Source: Thiomicrorhabdus cannonii (lineage in GTDB: Bacteria > Pseudomonadota > Gammaproteobacteria > Thiomicrospirales > Thiomicrospiraceae). From it: a stretch of DNA of 64,000 nt. A model generated the notes under the pieces. It ran no database searches. It saw nothing but the letters and a program-made list of their open reading frames with translations, and was not told the DNA's origin. Position numbers and translations under genes: made by a program. Location: positions 1-64,000 of the forward strand of contig NZ_JACBGH010000002.1 of assembly GCF_013391695.1 (NCBI RefSeq). The letters run 5' to 3'. This document shows positions 41,661 to 51,607 of the stretch, in pieces; the first letter of the stretch is position 1, and every line of letters begins with the position of its first letter.

Positions 41661-44321
41661 TTACACGTGTAACGGGAAGGCGCGATCGCCCGTGATGCCA
41701 TACTTTTTCATGGCTTCCGTTACCACTGATACATCAACTTTACCTTCATCTGCCAACGCCTTAAGTGAGGCGACCACAATGTGAACGCTATCCACTTCAA
41801 AGAAGTTACGCAGTTGCGCACGTGTATCGGAACGGCCGAAACCGTCAGTTCCCAATACATGGAACGCACCAGGCACATATTCGCGGATACGGTTAGGGTA
41901 ATCGCGAATATAGTCAGTTGCTGCAACAAAAGGACCTTCTACTTGAGAAAGCACTTGGGTGACATAAGGTACTTTTGGCGTTGCGGTTGGATTCAACATG
42001 TTCCAACGCGTCACTTCGATACCGTCACGTCTTAGTAGGTTAAAGCTCGGGGCTGCCCAGATATCGGCAGCGACGTTCCATTCAGATTCCAACATCTCTG
42101 CCGCTTTGATGACTTCGGTAAAGATCGTACCGGAGCCCATCAGCTGCACGCGTGCTTTAGCTTTGTTGTCGGATTTTTTGAACGGGTAAATCCCTTTGAT
42201 AATGCCCTCTTCAACGCCTTCAGGCATTGCTGGGTGGCTGTAGTTTTCGTTCATGGCGGTGATGTAGTAGTACACATCTTCCTTGTCGTGCATCATGCGC
42301 TTGATACCGTCGCGGATGATCACGGCCATTTCGTAGGCGAACGTCGGGTCATAGCTCAAACAGTTTGGAACTGCATCGAACATGATCAGGTTATGACCGT
42401 CCTGGTGCTGCAGACCTTCGCCTTCCAGCGTGGTACGACCGGCAGTCGCCCCCAACAGGAAGCCACGTGCACGCGAGTCACCCGCTGCCCACGCCAAGTC
42501 ACCGATACGTTGGAAACCGAACATCGAGTAGTAGATGTAGAACGGAATCATGGATACGCCGTAGTTGGCATAAGCCGTTGCCGCCGAGACCCATGAAGAC
42601 ATGGCGCCGGCTTCGTTGATACCCTCTTCCAGAACCTGACCGTTGGCCGATTCCTTGTACCACATCAACTGTTCGCTATCCATCGGCTGGTAAAGCTGAC
42701 CGGCCGGATCATAGATGCCGACTTGACGGAACAGACCTTCCATACCGAACGTACGCGCTTCGTCAGGGATGATCGGCACGCAGCGTGGTCCCAACGTCTT
42801 GTCGCGCAACAGAATCGACAACAAGCGAACAAATGCCATCGTCGTCGACATTTCACGGTCGCCGGTACCTTCGGTCAACATTTTGAACGCGTCCAGATCA
42901 GGAACCGGTAACGGTTCTGCATTATCCTGTCGGCTTGGCATATCGCCACCCAACGCGGCACGCTTCTCTTTGATGTAGTCCATCATCGCCGCATCGGATT
43001 CAGGGCGGTAGAATGGCACCTCTTTTTCCAACTGTTCGTCGGAAATCGGAATCGAGAAACGGTCGCGGAAATATTTCAGACCCTTGATGTCCAGTTTCTT
43101 CTGCTGGTGAGCCGTCATCGCCGCTTCACCGTATTCACCCATACCGTAACCCTTAACGGTTTTGGCTAGGATAACAGTCGGCTGGCCTTTGGTTTCAGTG
43201 GCCGCTTTATAGGCGTTATACACTTTGCGTGGAGAGTGACCGCCACGTGTCAGACGGAAAATTTCATCGTCTGTCATGTCGGCAACCAGCGCCGCGGTTT
43301 CAGGATATTTACCGAAGAAATGCTCGCGCACATAGGCGCCGTTTTTGGCTTTATAGGCCTGGTATTCGCCGTCAACCACTTCGCCCATGCGTTCAATCAG
43401 TTTGCCGCTGGTATCTTTTGCCAACAGCGCATCCCAACCTGAACCCCATAGCACTTTAATGACGTTCCAGCCGGCACCGCGGAAGACGCCTTCCAACTCT
43501 TGCACGATCTTGTCGTTGCCGCGCACCGGACCGTCCAGACGTTGCAGGTTACAGTTGACGACGTAAATCAGGTTATCCAGCTTTTCACGTTTGGCCAACT
43601 GGATCGCACCGCGAGATTCCGGTTCGTCCATCTCACCGTCGCCCAGGAAAGCCCAAACCTTACGGCCTTCTGTTTTGGCAAGACCGCGTGCATCCATATA
43701 CTTCATAAAACGCGCCTGGTAGATCGCCATCAACGGGCCCAAGCCCATCGAAACTGTCGGGAACTGCCAGAAATCAGGCATCAACCAAGGGTGAGGATAA
43801 GAAGACAAACCGTTGCCGTTGACTTCCTGACGGAAATTCTTCAACTGGTCTTCAGTCAAACGGCCTTCTACGAAGGCACGTGCGTACATACCCGGTGCTG
43901 TGTGGCCTTGGAAGAACACCATGTCCTGACCCTGCTCGTGGTTCGGGCCTTTAAAGAAGTGGTTCATCCCCACTTCATAAAGCGTACAGCTTGACGCGTA
44001 AGAAGCGATGTGACCGCCAACACTGGTTGTTTTGTTGGCGCGCACCACCATCGCCATGGCGTTCCAGCGCAGAACCGCACGGATTTTCTGCTCCATGCTC
44101 AAATCACCTGGGTAGTTCACCTGATTCTCAGGGGCGATGGTATTGATGTAAGGGGTATTTGCCGCGTAAGGGATGTCGATGCCGTGAACACGGGCTTTCT
44201 CGATCAGGTGGGCAATTAGGTGCTTGGCTTTGTCTGAGCCTTCAAATTCGACGACTGCTTCTAACGCATCGATCCACTCTTGAGTGCCTTGTGGATCTTG
44301 GTCAATAAACTGTTCGCTCAT
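41661..44321 (-). CDS. aceE: pyruvate dehydrogenase E1, homodimeric type
   Basis: This 886-residue thiamine diphosphate enzyme decarboxylates pyruvate and acetylates lipoyl groups on E2. The length matches E. coli AceE. The cofactor motif is GDGEMDEPESRGAIQLAKREKLDNLIYVVNCN (about 230-260). The active-site loop histidine is in RGGHSPRKVYNAY, and the transketolase-like second half includes YYSMFGFQRIGDLAWAAGDSRARGFLLG and the C-terminal DGFGRSDTRAQLRNFFEVD. It heads aceE-aceF-lpdA. Upstream lies a long leader with dyads but no gene. Confidence 0.98.
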   Translation of the reverse strand: MSEQFIDQDPQGTQEWIDALEAVVEFEGSDKAKHLIAHLIEKARVHGIDIPYAANTPYINTIAPENQVNYPGDLSMEQKIRAVLRWNAMAMVVRANKTTSVGGHIASYASSCTLYEVGMNHFFKGPNHEQGQDMVFFQGHTAPGMYARAFVEGRLTEDQLKNFRQEVNGNGLSSYPHPWLMPDFWQFPTVSMGLGPLMAIYQARFMKYMDARGLAKTEGRKVWAFLGDGEMDEPESRGAIQLAKREKLDNLIYVVNCNLQRLDGPVRGNDKIVQELEGVFRGAGWNVIKVLWGSGWDALLAKDTSGKLIERMGEVVDGEYQAYKAKNGAYVREHFFGKYPETAALVADMTDDEIFRLTRGGHSPRKVYNAYKAATETKGQPTVILAKTVKGYGMGEYGEAAMTAHQQKKLDIKGLKYFRDRFSIPISDEQLEKEVPFYRPESDAAMMDYIKEKRAALGGDMPSRQDNAEPLPVPDLDAFKMLTEGTGDREMSTTMAFVRLLSILLRDKTLGPRCVPIIPDEARTFGMEGLFRQVGIYDPAGQLYQPMDSEQLMWYKESANGQVLEEGINEAGAMSSWVSAATAYANYGVSMIPFYIYYSMFGFQRIGDLAWAAGDSRARGFLLGATAGRTTLEGEGLQHQDGHNLIMFDAVPNCLSYDPTFAYEMAVIIRDGIKRMMHDKEDVYYYITAMNENYSHPAMPEGVEEGIIKGIYPFKKSDNKAKARVQLMGSGTIFTEVIKAAEMLESEWNVAADIWAAPSFNLLRRDGIEVTRWNMLNPTATPKVPYVTQVLSQVEGPFVAATDYIRDYPNRIREYVPGAFHVLGTDGFGRSDTRAQLRNFFEVDSVHIVVASLKALADEGKVDVSVVTEAMKKYGITGDRAFPLHV

Positions 44322-44590
44322 AAGATTTCCTCATGGGTTGGTTGAGTCCTTCAGGAGCTGGGTGGGCCTGAAGCAAAGTCAGTACGGATAGGTCATATCG
44401 GCACCGCCAACATAATTTTTTAAACGTCTAGGGTTCCAGCTACTTAGTATTCCAAGACGTGAACTTAGGGATGGACGGGTATGCAAACGCATACACTCGC
44501 GTTTCGACTCTTCCGGCTTTCAAGGCTAGAAAGCTGATAAATAGGCAAATTTACCGAATCACTAGGTTCATTTAAAGTCGGAGCATCATA
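44322..44590 (-). promoter_or_regulatory. aceE promoter candidate and long structured leader
   Basis: On the minus strand an extended -10 (TG-T-TATGAT, 44585-44590) would start transcription about 255 bases before aceE. The leader contains two dyads: GTATGC-AAAC-GCATAC (44479-44494) and ACGTCT...AGACGT (about 44427-44458). No PdhR-type operator was recognised. No gene is supported in the 44322-44931 stretch, which also holds a short AAAGCCTT/AAGGCTTT hairpin at 44679-44701. Confidence 0.4.
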
Positions 44591-44931
44591 ACACTTTTTT
44601 GGCGTTTTTTCATTCAAACGGCACTCAACTGACGCGTTATTCACCCTAACGGCAGCTAACCTATTGAAACAAAATACAAAGCCTTTCTCAGCAAGGCTTT
44701 TAAAATTAAGCAAAATGACGCGTAGGCAACGCTATTTTAGAAGCGTAATATAAACATTAAGGGTGAAAAATATGTGTAATTAACGGCGATACGACACTGT
44801 AAAAGCCAGGCAAATGTCAGTCTCACCAGAATGCGGCTCAACCTGGAGCCGCATTGATAAAAGGCTTTTCCTCACCCCCGAAAAGTGACATCCAGATGCG
44901 CTTTTCAGCGTTACGTCAAGGAGTCTACAAA

Positions 44932-45228
44932 ATGCGAAGCTCAGCGGCTCTGCTGATTCTGAGCTTACTGTCTGTAGGCGCGCTTAGCCACGCGTCTCCT
45001 GTGAATGTTAACCTATCCACGCCAGATGACATTGCCAAGGCGCTTGAAGGTGTGGATTTGCCGATGGCAAACAGGATTTCGGTGTATTGCGCATTGAAAA
45101 AATGCATGAAACCGGAAGATCTGTTGAATGTGGAGGGCATGAATCCCTCACTACTTCAGCACATTCGTCCTGATTTGTTTTTTGACAATCAACAGGAGCC
45201 AGCAAGCTCAAACGATGAGTGTTCCTAA
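44932..45228 (+). CDS. secreted ComEA-like helix-hairpin-helix protein
   Basis: This 98-residue protein has a signal peptide (RSSAALLILSLLSVGALSHAS) and a single ComEA-like helix-hairpin-helix domain: VNVNLSTPDDIAKALEGVDLPMANRIS, then MKPEDLLNVEGMNPSLLQHIRPDLFF. ComEA proteins bind DNA in the periplasm during uptake; short forms like this are common in gammaproteobacteria and not all work in competence. Two cysteines (YCALKKC) sit between the helices, and one more is near the C terminus. The ATG at 44932 follows AAGGAG by 8 bases. It is monocistronic. Confidence 0.82.
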   Translation: MRSSAALLILSLLSVGALSHASPVNVNLSTPDDIAKALEGVDLPMANRISVYCALKKCMKPEDLLNVEGMNPSLLQHIRPDLFFDNQQEPASSNDECS

Positions 45229-45233
45229 CCTCC

Positions 45234-45287
45234 GGTAAGCTTAAAACTTACCGTACAAACGACAAAGCCCCTCGCGGGGCTTTGTCG
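45234..45287. terminator. tandem hairpins between converging genes
   Basis: GGTAAG-CTTAAAA-CTTACC (45234-45252) is followed by ACAAAGCCCC-TCGC-GGGGCTTTGT (45262-45286). The second is a strong stem suited to terminating both the ComEA-like gene and rppH. Confidence 0.75.
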
Positions 45288-45311
45288 AAAGCATACACTA
45301 TATAAGCACAG

Positions 45312-45800
45312 CTACTTCGGCAGCCAGAACTTGTGTAACACCTCTTCCAGCTCGGTGAGTGCCTGATGATAGACGGCCTGCTTGAAACAGACCACTTCCT
45401 GCACGGGGCGCCAGTAATCGACCCACATCCAATCCTCAAACTCCGGCGACTCATGATGCGCCAGATTGATGCGGCTGATATCCCCCTCCAAACCCAGCAT
45501 AAACCAGATCTGCTTTTGGCCGACGCAAACCGGCTGACTGTAATGGCGAATCAGATGCTTGGGCAAGTCATAACTCAACCAATCCCTGGTACGTCCCAAC
45601 ACCCGCACATCCGAAGGCTCCAAGCCAACCTCTTCCTTAAGTTCACGAAAAACGGCCTGCTGGGGCGTTTCGTTTTCACGAATCCCCCCTTGCGGAAACT
45701 GCCAGGCGTCTTGTTGAATACGTTTACCCCAGAATAGCTTGCCTTCCTTGTTTACGATGATAATACCGACATTCGGCCGGTACCCGTCTTGATCTATCAC
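45312..45800 (-). CDS. rppH: RNA pyrophosphohydrolase RppH
   Basis: This 162-residue Nudix hydrolase removes 5' pyrophosphate from mRNA and so triggers decay. The Nudix box is GGIRENETPQQAVFRELKEEVGLEP (about 38-62). The RppH N terminus MIDQDGYRPNVGIIIVNKEGKLFWGKRI and the WVDYWRPVQEVVCFKQAVYHQAL region match E. coli RppH. A candidate promoter (GCCCAA at 45842, 18-base spacer, TATTAA at 45818) lies upstream. It is divergent from the HAD phosphatase gene. Confidence 0.95.
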   Translation of the reverse strand: MIDQDGYRPNVGIIIVNKEGKLFWGKRIQQDAWQFPQGGIRENETPQQAVFRELKEEVGLEPSDVRVLGRTRDWLSYDLPKHLIRHYSQPVCVGQKQIWFMLGLEGDISRINLAHHESPEFEDWMWVDYWRPVQEVVCFKQAVYHQALTELEEVLHKFWLPK

Positions 45801-45922
45801 ACAAAACCTTAAATCTTTTAATACAAATTGTCGGTATTATTGCCCAAATTTCGGCCTTTTTTCAATCTTAAATTCATTAATGGTCACATTGGTTTTTTTC
45901 AAATGGAATTTAACCGCCAGCC

Positions 45923-45951
45923 TTGTGATAGCCACTTCAATCAGATAGGAT
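45923..45951 (+). promoter_or_regulatory. candidate promoter of the HAD gene at 45987
   Basis: TTGTGA (45923-45928), a 17-base spacer and TAGGAT (45946-45951) precede the ATG by about 35 bases. Confidence 0.5.
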
Positions 45952-45986
45952 TGTCGCCAAATTGAGATTAAAGGGATTCTGCGAAA

Positions 45987-46640
45987 ATGGCATTGGCAAT
46001 TTTTGACCTCGACAACACTCTGATCGCCGGCGACAGCGACTACCTTTGGGGCAAGTTCCTGATTAAGAAGGGAGCGGTGGAAGCCGAGTTTTTCGAATCG
46101 GAAAACGAGCGTTTTTACGCCATGTACAAGGCCGGCACACTGGACATCATGGAATATCAGCATTTCTCACTGAAACCGCTGACGCAATATGACATGGACA
46201 CGCTGATCGCCTGGCACGACGAGTTCATGCAGACGGTGATCGAGCCGATCTATCTGCCAAAAGCGCAGGCTCTGGTGGATGAGCACCGCGACAAAGGCGA
46301 CGAACTGTTGATCATCACCGCCACCAACAGTTTTGTCACCCGCCCTATCGGTCAGATGTACGGCATTACCAACTTGATTGGCACCGACCCCGAAATGCTG
46401 GATGGACGTTTTACCGGTGAAGTCGATGGCGTGCCCTCCTTCCAGGGCGGGAAAGTAACGCGCCTGAAAAGCTGGCTGGAGGATAGACAGTTCACTCTCG
46501 AAGGCAGTTTTTTCTATTCCGACTCGCACAATGACCAACCGCTGCTGGAGCTGGTCGACAATCCCGTTGTGGTCGATGCGGATGAAACTTTGCTGAAGAT
46601 CGCACAACGTAAAAAATGGCCGGCCATCAGCCTGCGCTGA
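45987..46640 (+). CDS. HAD-superfamily subclass IB phosphatase (SerB-like)
   Basis: This 217-residue hydrolase has motif I AIFDLDNTLIAGDSDYLWGKFL, motif II in LLIITATNSFVTRPIGQMYGI and motif III/IV in FFYSDSHNDQPLLELVDNPVVVDAD. It belongs to the HAD-IB group next to rppH in many gammaproteobacteria; some members are annotated as histidinol-phosphatases, but the substrate here is not certain. The gene is preceded by a promoter candidate and followed by a dispersed repeat and a strong terminator. Confidence 0.9.
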   Translation: MALAIFDLDNTLIAGDSDYLWGKFLIKKGAVEAEFFESENERFYAMYKAGTLDIMEYQHFSLKPLTQYDMDTLIAWHDEFMQTVIEPIYLPKAQALVDEHRDKGDELLIITATNSFVTRPIGQMYGITNLIGTDPEMLDGRFTGEVDGVPSFQGGKVTRLKSWLEDRQFTLEGSFFYSDSHNDQPLLELVDNPVVVDADETLLKIAQRKKWPAISLR

Positions 46641-46652
46641 TAGCGGATTGCA

Positions 46653-46675
46653 TACCCGGCCTGTTGAGTTTTTTT
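46653..46675 (+). repeat. dispersed 20-bp repeat after the HAD gene
   Basis: A perfect core TACCCGGCCTGTTGAGTTTT with extra T bases, 12 bases after the stop codon and in the same sense. Confidence 0.9.
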
Positions 46676-46712
46676 GCCGGTATTTTTGCAAACATTTCCA
46701 GCCGATTGGCAG

Positions 46713-46748
46713 ACACAAAAAAACCGCTTAAAAGCGGTTTTTTTGTGT
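46713..46748. terminator. bidirectional terminator
   Basis: A perfect 17-bp inverted repeat, ACACAAAAAAACCGCTT and its complement around AA, lies between the converging HAD gene and fldA. Confidence 0.9.
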
Positions 46749-46762
46749 CGTTGAATGCCAAC

Positions 46763-47278
46763 TTACATTCCAAACTCTTCACGCACCTGCTCAACCCAGT
46801 CAGACACGCGGCCTTCGGTCAATTCAGGCTGCTGATCTTCGTCGATTCCCAATCCGACAAAGAATTCGCCGTCTTCGGTCACCGCTTTCGACTCGTCGAA
46901 TTCAAAACCGTCGGTTGACGTATAGCCCGCAGGCGTCGCGCCGTTTTCCACCGCCACATCGTGCATCATGCCCATGGCATCCAAGAAATACTCCGAATAG
47001 TCCGCCTGGTCACCCAGCCCGAAACAGGCAACGGTTTTACCGCTGAAATCGATACCCTTGAACTCTTCCCAGAAGTCGTCCCAGCTGCTTTGCAACTCGC
47101 CGTAGTACCAGGTTGGCTGGCCTAGAATAATTTTGTCGTACTTGGCAAAATCCGCTGCCTTGGCCGCTGCGATGTCATACACATCCACCGCACCTGCACC
47201 GAACTTGTCTTTGATCATGTCCGCAACACGCTCGGTATTACCTGTATCCGTTCCATAGAATAGGCCGATTTTACTCAT
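46763..47278 (-). CDS. fldA: flavodoxin
   Basis: This 171-residue long-chain flavodoxin starts KIGLFYGTDTGNTERVADMI, the FMN phosphate-binding loop. It continues with LGQPTWYYGELQSSWDDFW, FGLGDQADYSEYFLDAMG and the long-chain insertion around FEFDESKAVTEDGEFFVGLGIDEDQQ. It is acidic and soluble, an electron carrier for radical-SAM and reductive enzymes. It is monocistronic, with a terminator close after the stop. Confidence 0.95.
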   Translation of the reverse strand: MSKIGLFYGTDTGNTERVADMIKDKFGAGAVDVYDIAAAKAADFAKYDKIILGQPTWYYGELQSSWDDFWEEFKGIDFSGKTVACFGLGDQADYSEYFLDAMGMMHDVAVENGATPAGYTSTDGFEFDESKAVTEDGEFFVGLGIDEDQQPELTEGRVSDWVEQVREEFGM

Positions 47279-47498
47279 GGTTTATATCCTTTAAATCAAA
47301 ATGACAGTAAAATGAATTGCAAAATAAACGGGATGAATCCAAGGCTAGCACAGGGGCTGCAACGCTTTCAAGCAAATTATCCCGGCCACCCTTAAGTTTG
47401 CACCAGTTTGCAAAGGCGGCTAAAGTGCCAACCAATCAATGATGCGCATCATAGCACAGGGTTTTTTGCCGTAAATTCACTAATTTTTATACTGGTTT

Positions 47499-47717
47499 AT
47501 GAAAAAAACTAATTCTATCGACTGCTTCAAATGCCGATTTTTTTACGTCACCTGGGATGCCAACAATCCACGCGGCTGCAAGGCATTCGGTTTTAAAACC
47601 AGGCGCCTGCCGAGCGACGTGGTTTTTGAAGCTTCCGGCGAACCCTGCATGAAGTTCTCGCCCAAACCCGACAACCCGTCTTCTGGCAACTCGTCACGCG
47701 GCGGCTGGATTGCGTAA
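47499..47717 (+). CDS. small cysteine-rich protein, probable zinc-binding
   Basis: This 72-residue protein has IDCFKCRFFYVTWDANNPRGCKAFGFKTRRLPSDVVFEASGEPCMKF. Four cysteines (CxxC, then single Cys about 17 and 23 residues later) suggest one zinc site. Homologues are widespread in proteobacteria and have been labelled uracil-DNA glycosylase in databases without a visible glycosylase domain; I would not accept that name. It converges on ampD, 15 bases away. Its function is unknown. Confidence 0.75.
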   Translation: MKKTNSIDCFKCRFFYVTWDANNPRGCKAFGFKTRRLPSDVVFEASGEPCMKFSPKPDNPSSGNSSRGGWIA

Positions 47718-47732
47718 ATAGCGCTCTCAACT

Positions 47733-48299
47733 CTAGGCGCGCTGCGGATTTTCGAGCAAACGCCACAAGGCCTGCCACTGAAAATAAGGCCCCGGATCGG
47801 TTTTGCGACCGGGCGCAATATCGCTGTGTCCCACCACCGCTTCGTGCGATAAAGAGGGATAAGCGCGCCATAACGCCTTAATCAGCTCCGCCAGCAAGCG
47901 GTATTGCGTGGCGGAATAGGCGCCGCAGTCCGTACCTTCCAGTTCAATACCAATCGAAAAATCATTGCAGCGGTTCCGCCCCTGATACGCCGACAAACCT
48001 GCGTGCCAGGCGCGCTGCTGGAACGGCACATACTGAAGCAAACTGCCATCGCGGCGGATCAACATGTGAGCCGACACCTTCAAGCCGCAAATCGTCGCAA
48101 AATAGGGATCGTCCTGCGGGTTAAGCGCATTGGTAAACAGCTGCGTAATCGCCTCGCCGCCGAACTGGTTGGGCGGCAGGCTGATGCCGTGCACCACAAT
48201 CAGCTCGGGCTGCATGCCGTCCGGGCGTTCGTCCTGATTGGGGCTTGGGATATAAGTTGCCTGTAAACACAAGCCGGTCTGGCTATCCACTTGTAACAC
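47733..48299 (-). CDS. ampD: 1,6-anhydro-N-acetylmuramyl-L-alanine amidase AmpD
   Basis: This 188-residue cytoplasmic zinc amidase cleaves anhydro-muropeptides during peptidoglycan recycling. Amidase_2 zinc ligands lie in IVVHGISLPP (His) and GHSDIAPGRKTDPG (His and Asp), and the lysine of RKTDPG is the usual catalytic residue. The N terminus YIPSPNQDERPDGMQPELIVVHGISLPPNQFGG is typical. It is divergent from nadC, sharing a palindromic promoter region, an arrangement found in many gammaproteobacteria. Confidence 0.95.
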   Translation of the reverse strand: MLQVDSQTGLCLQATYIPSPNQDERPDGMQPELIVVHGISLPPNQFGGEAITQLFTNALNPQDDPYFATICGLKVSAHMLIRRDGSLLQYVPFQQRAWHAGLSAYQGRNRCNDFSIGIELEGTDCGAYSATQYRLLAELIKALWRAYPSLSHEAVVGHSDIAPGRKTDPGPYFQWQALWRLLENPQRA

Positions 48300-48339
48300 T
48301 TCAAACTCCGCTTAATCACCCCGCCATAAGGCCGGTTCA

Positions 48340-48356
48340 TTGGGTATAATACCCAA
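48340..48356. promoter_or_regulatory. palindrome over the -10 elements between ampD and nadC
   Basis: TTGGGTATAATACCCAA is a perfect dyad about one base and contains TATAAT on the plus strand and TATTAT on the minus strand. It sits 48 bases before nadC and 41 before ampD. It may be an operator covering both promoters. No clear -35 boxes were found. Confidence 0.5.
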
Positions 48357-48397
48357 ATTAGTGGCGTTACTACGCCGATTTTATGTCATTTCTCTAG

Positions 48398-49255
<858 letters not shown>

Positions 49256-49314
49256 CACCCCCTGTTTTGGGACAACAAAATGCTATACAGTAATTTAATC
49301 GACGCAGACCGGCC

Positions 49315-49333
49315 TACCCGGCCTGCCGAGTTT
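49315..49333 (+). repeat. degenerate dispersed repeat
   Basis: TACCCGGCCTGCCGAGTTT differs from the core at TGTTGAG, which is TGCCGAG here. It lies 60 bases after nadC, before the antiporter gene. Confidence 0.65.
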
Positions 49334-49417
49334 GGCAAGGGTTTATACAACCCGATTGCCAAACCCTATAAACCCAAAGTAACCGCGTAAAAACGCATTT
49401 TTTCACTAAGGATCAAC

Positions 49418-51412
49418 GTGCAAGACCACTTGTTGCTTCATATTGTTTTATTGCTGGCGATCGCCGTGGTCACGGTATCGATTTCCCGACGCTTGCAATT
49501 CCCGCCCATCCTCAGCTACATCATCGTCGGCATCATCGTCGGGCCGCACGGCTTCGGCTGGATTGAAGAGGAAGAAAATATCGCCTATCTCGCCGAGCTG
49601 GGCATTGTCTTTCTGCTTTTCTCAATCGGTCTGGAGTTCTCGCTAACGCAAATGGTCGCCATGCGCAAGCAGGTCTTTGGCCTGGGCAGCGCGCAGGTGC
49701 TTGGCACCGGCGCGGCGTTTTACGGCATCGGCTGGCTCGCCGGACTCGACACCAATACCAATATCGTCGTGGCCAGCGCCTTTGCCCTCTCCTCCACCGC
49801 CATCGTCATCAAACAGCTCACCGAACAGAGCGAGATCCAGTCGCGTCACGGCCGCTCCGCAGTCGGCATCCTCATTTTTCAGGACATTATGGCGATTCCG
49901 CTATTGATTCTGATTCCCGCTCTGGCAATGAGCGCCGACGGCGGCGAAACCAGCCTGACCGAGTCACTGCTCTACGCCTTTATCAAAGGGATGCTGATCG
50001 TGGTGATTATGCACGCCATCGGCCGTTATCTGCTGCGTCCGCTGTTCCACGAGGTCGCCTCGGCCAAATCGGCCGAACTGTTTACCCTCACGGTGCTGTT
50101 GGTGGCACTGAGTTCCGCCGCCCTCACCGAAGAGATGGGGCTTTCGATGACGCTCGGCGCCTTCCTCGCCGGCATGATGCTCGGTGAAACCGAATACCGC
50201 CACCAGATCGAATCCGACATCCGTCCCTTCCAGGACATCCTGCTGGGTCTGTTCTTCGTCACCGTGGGCATGCTCATTTCGCTGGAACGCCTCACCGAAC
50301 ACTTCTGGACGATTCTGGCACTGACCATCGGCATTATCGTCGTCAAGGGCGTGATTATTTACGGCATTGCCCGCCTCTTCAACAAAGAACCCGGCGTCGC
50401 CAGCCGCACCTCCTTGAGTCTGGCGCAGGTGGGTGAATTCGGTCTGGTGTTGATGACTCTGGCCTTTACCTACAAACTGCTGCCGCACGAACAGGGCAAC
50501 CTGCTGCTCACCGCGGCCGTGTTAAGCATGGCGGTTGCGCCGCTGATGGTCAAATACAACGGCAAAATCACCCGCTGGCTGCACAGCGGCACCTATAACC
50601 AAAGTTTCAGCAATATTGAAAGCACCATTGCCGCCGATAACGTCTATCTGAACAACCACGTCATTCTGTGCGGTTTCGGCCGTGTCGGCCAGACGGTCAG
50701 CCGCTTCCTCAATAAAGCCAACGAGAATTTCGTCGCCTTGGATATGGACATCAAACGCGTCACCGAGGCGCACAATGCCGGCGAACGCGTCTATTACGGC
50801 GATGCCGCCAAAGAGCGCATTCTGCATGCCGCCGGCATCGAAAAAGCCAAGGCGATTATCATCACCTTCAGCGATTTCCACGCGTCGATGAAAATCCTCA
50901 CCGCCATCCGCCAGCATCATCCCGACATCCCGGTGCTGGTGCGCACGCTGGACGACAGCCATCTGAACGAACTCATCGCCGCCGGCGCCACCGAAGTCGT
51001 GCCGGACACCTTTGAATCGAGCATTATGTTGTCGTCCCACCTGCTGCTGATGATCGGTCAGCCGCCGAGCAAAGTGTTGCGTGAAACCCGCGCCGCCCGC
51101 CAGGACCGCTACAAACTGCTGGAAAAATTCTATCCCGGTCAGGACGACAGCATGCTTGACGAACACGGCGCTCTCAGCGGCGTCATTCACAGCGTGGTGA
51201 TTGATGAAAAGGCCTATGCCGTCGGCAGAGCACTTAAGGAAATTCCGTTCAGCGACATGAAAGTGGATGTGGAAGCCATTACCCGCGGCCATGTGCGCGG
51301 CGAGAATCCCGATTCGGAAACGGTCATCCGCGCACTCGACAAAGTGGTCATTTCCGGCACCTTGGAAGATGTGGAACGCGCCGACCGTTATCTGAAAACC
51401 GGTAAAGAGTAA
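49418..51412 (+). CDS. CPA2 family cation:proton antiporter with TrkA/RCK domains (KefB/YbaL-like)
   Basis: This 664-residue inner-membrane protein has about twelve TM helices (1-380), including FQDIMAIPLLILIPAL and LSLAQVGEFGLVLMTLAF. A cytosolic RCK_N/TrkA-N domain starts HVILCGFGRVGQTVSRFLNKANENFVALDMD near 408, and a TrkA-C domain ends the protein (about 570-660). It probably moves K+ or Na+ against protons under nucleotide control. The GTG start at 49418 follows AAGGA with 5-base spacing. No KefG-type partner gene is beside it. Confidence 0.92.
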   Translation: MQDHLLLHIVLLLAIAVVTVSISRRLQFPPILSYIIVGIIVGPHGFGWIEEEENIAYLAELGIVFLLFSIGLEFSLTQMVAMRKQVFGLGSAQVLGTGAAFYGIGWLAGLDTNTNIVVASAFALSSTAIVIKQLTEQSEIQSRHGRSAVGILIFQDIMAIPLLILIPALAMSADGGETSLTESLLYAFIKGMLIVVIMHAIGRYLLRPLFHEVASAKSAELFTLTVLLVALSSAALTEEMGLSMTLGAFLAGMMLGETEYRHQIESDIRPFQDILLGLFFVTVGMLISLERLTEHFWTILALTIGIIVVKGVIIYGIARLFNKEPGVASRTSLSLAQVGEFGLVLMTLAFTYKLLPHEQGNLLLTAAVLSMAVAPLMVKYNGKITRWLHSGTYNQSFSNIESTIAADNVYLNNHVILCGFGRVGQTVSRFLNKANENFVALDMDIKRVTEAHNAGERVYYGDAAKERILHAAGIEKAKAIIITFSDFHASMKILTAIRQHHPDIPVLVRTLDDSHLNELIAAGATEVVPDTFESSIMLSSHLLLMIGQPPSKVLRETRAARQDRYKLLEKFYPGQDDSMLDEHGALSGVIHSVVIDEKAYAVGRALKEIPFSDMKVDVEAITRGHVRGENPDSETVIRALDKVVISGTLEDVERADRYLKTGKE

Positions 51413-51451
51413 AAGGTTGGCTTACATTTTCATTGACGCGTATTTTTCTTG

Positions 51452-51607
51452 AACCACGAAGAGCACGAAGGCCATGAAGATTTTGTAACTTGATCCTGTT
51501 TATCGGAGCTGTCACCTATTTTCATGGCAATTAAAACCTTTTATATCAAAAAGTTAACTTAATTAAATGTGCCTAGAGGCAAACGTAACTTCGTGTTCTT
51601 CGTGGTT
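51452..51607. repeat. 156-bp intergenic element with near-perfect 19-bp inverted ends
   Basis: AACCACGAAGAGCACGAAG (51452-51470) and CTTCGTGTTCTTCGTGGTT (51589-51607) are reverse complements at 18 of 19 positions. Similar CACGAAGAACACGAAG strings recur widely in bacterial intergenic regions (recalled, not checked). The 120 bases between them are AT-rich and hold no gene. No target duplication was seen. Confidence 0.65.

Noticed and set aside
44465-44713. 82-codon frame upstream of aceE
   Set aside because: It has no ribosome-binding site, crosses the predicted promoter and leader dyads, and resembles no family.
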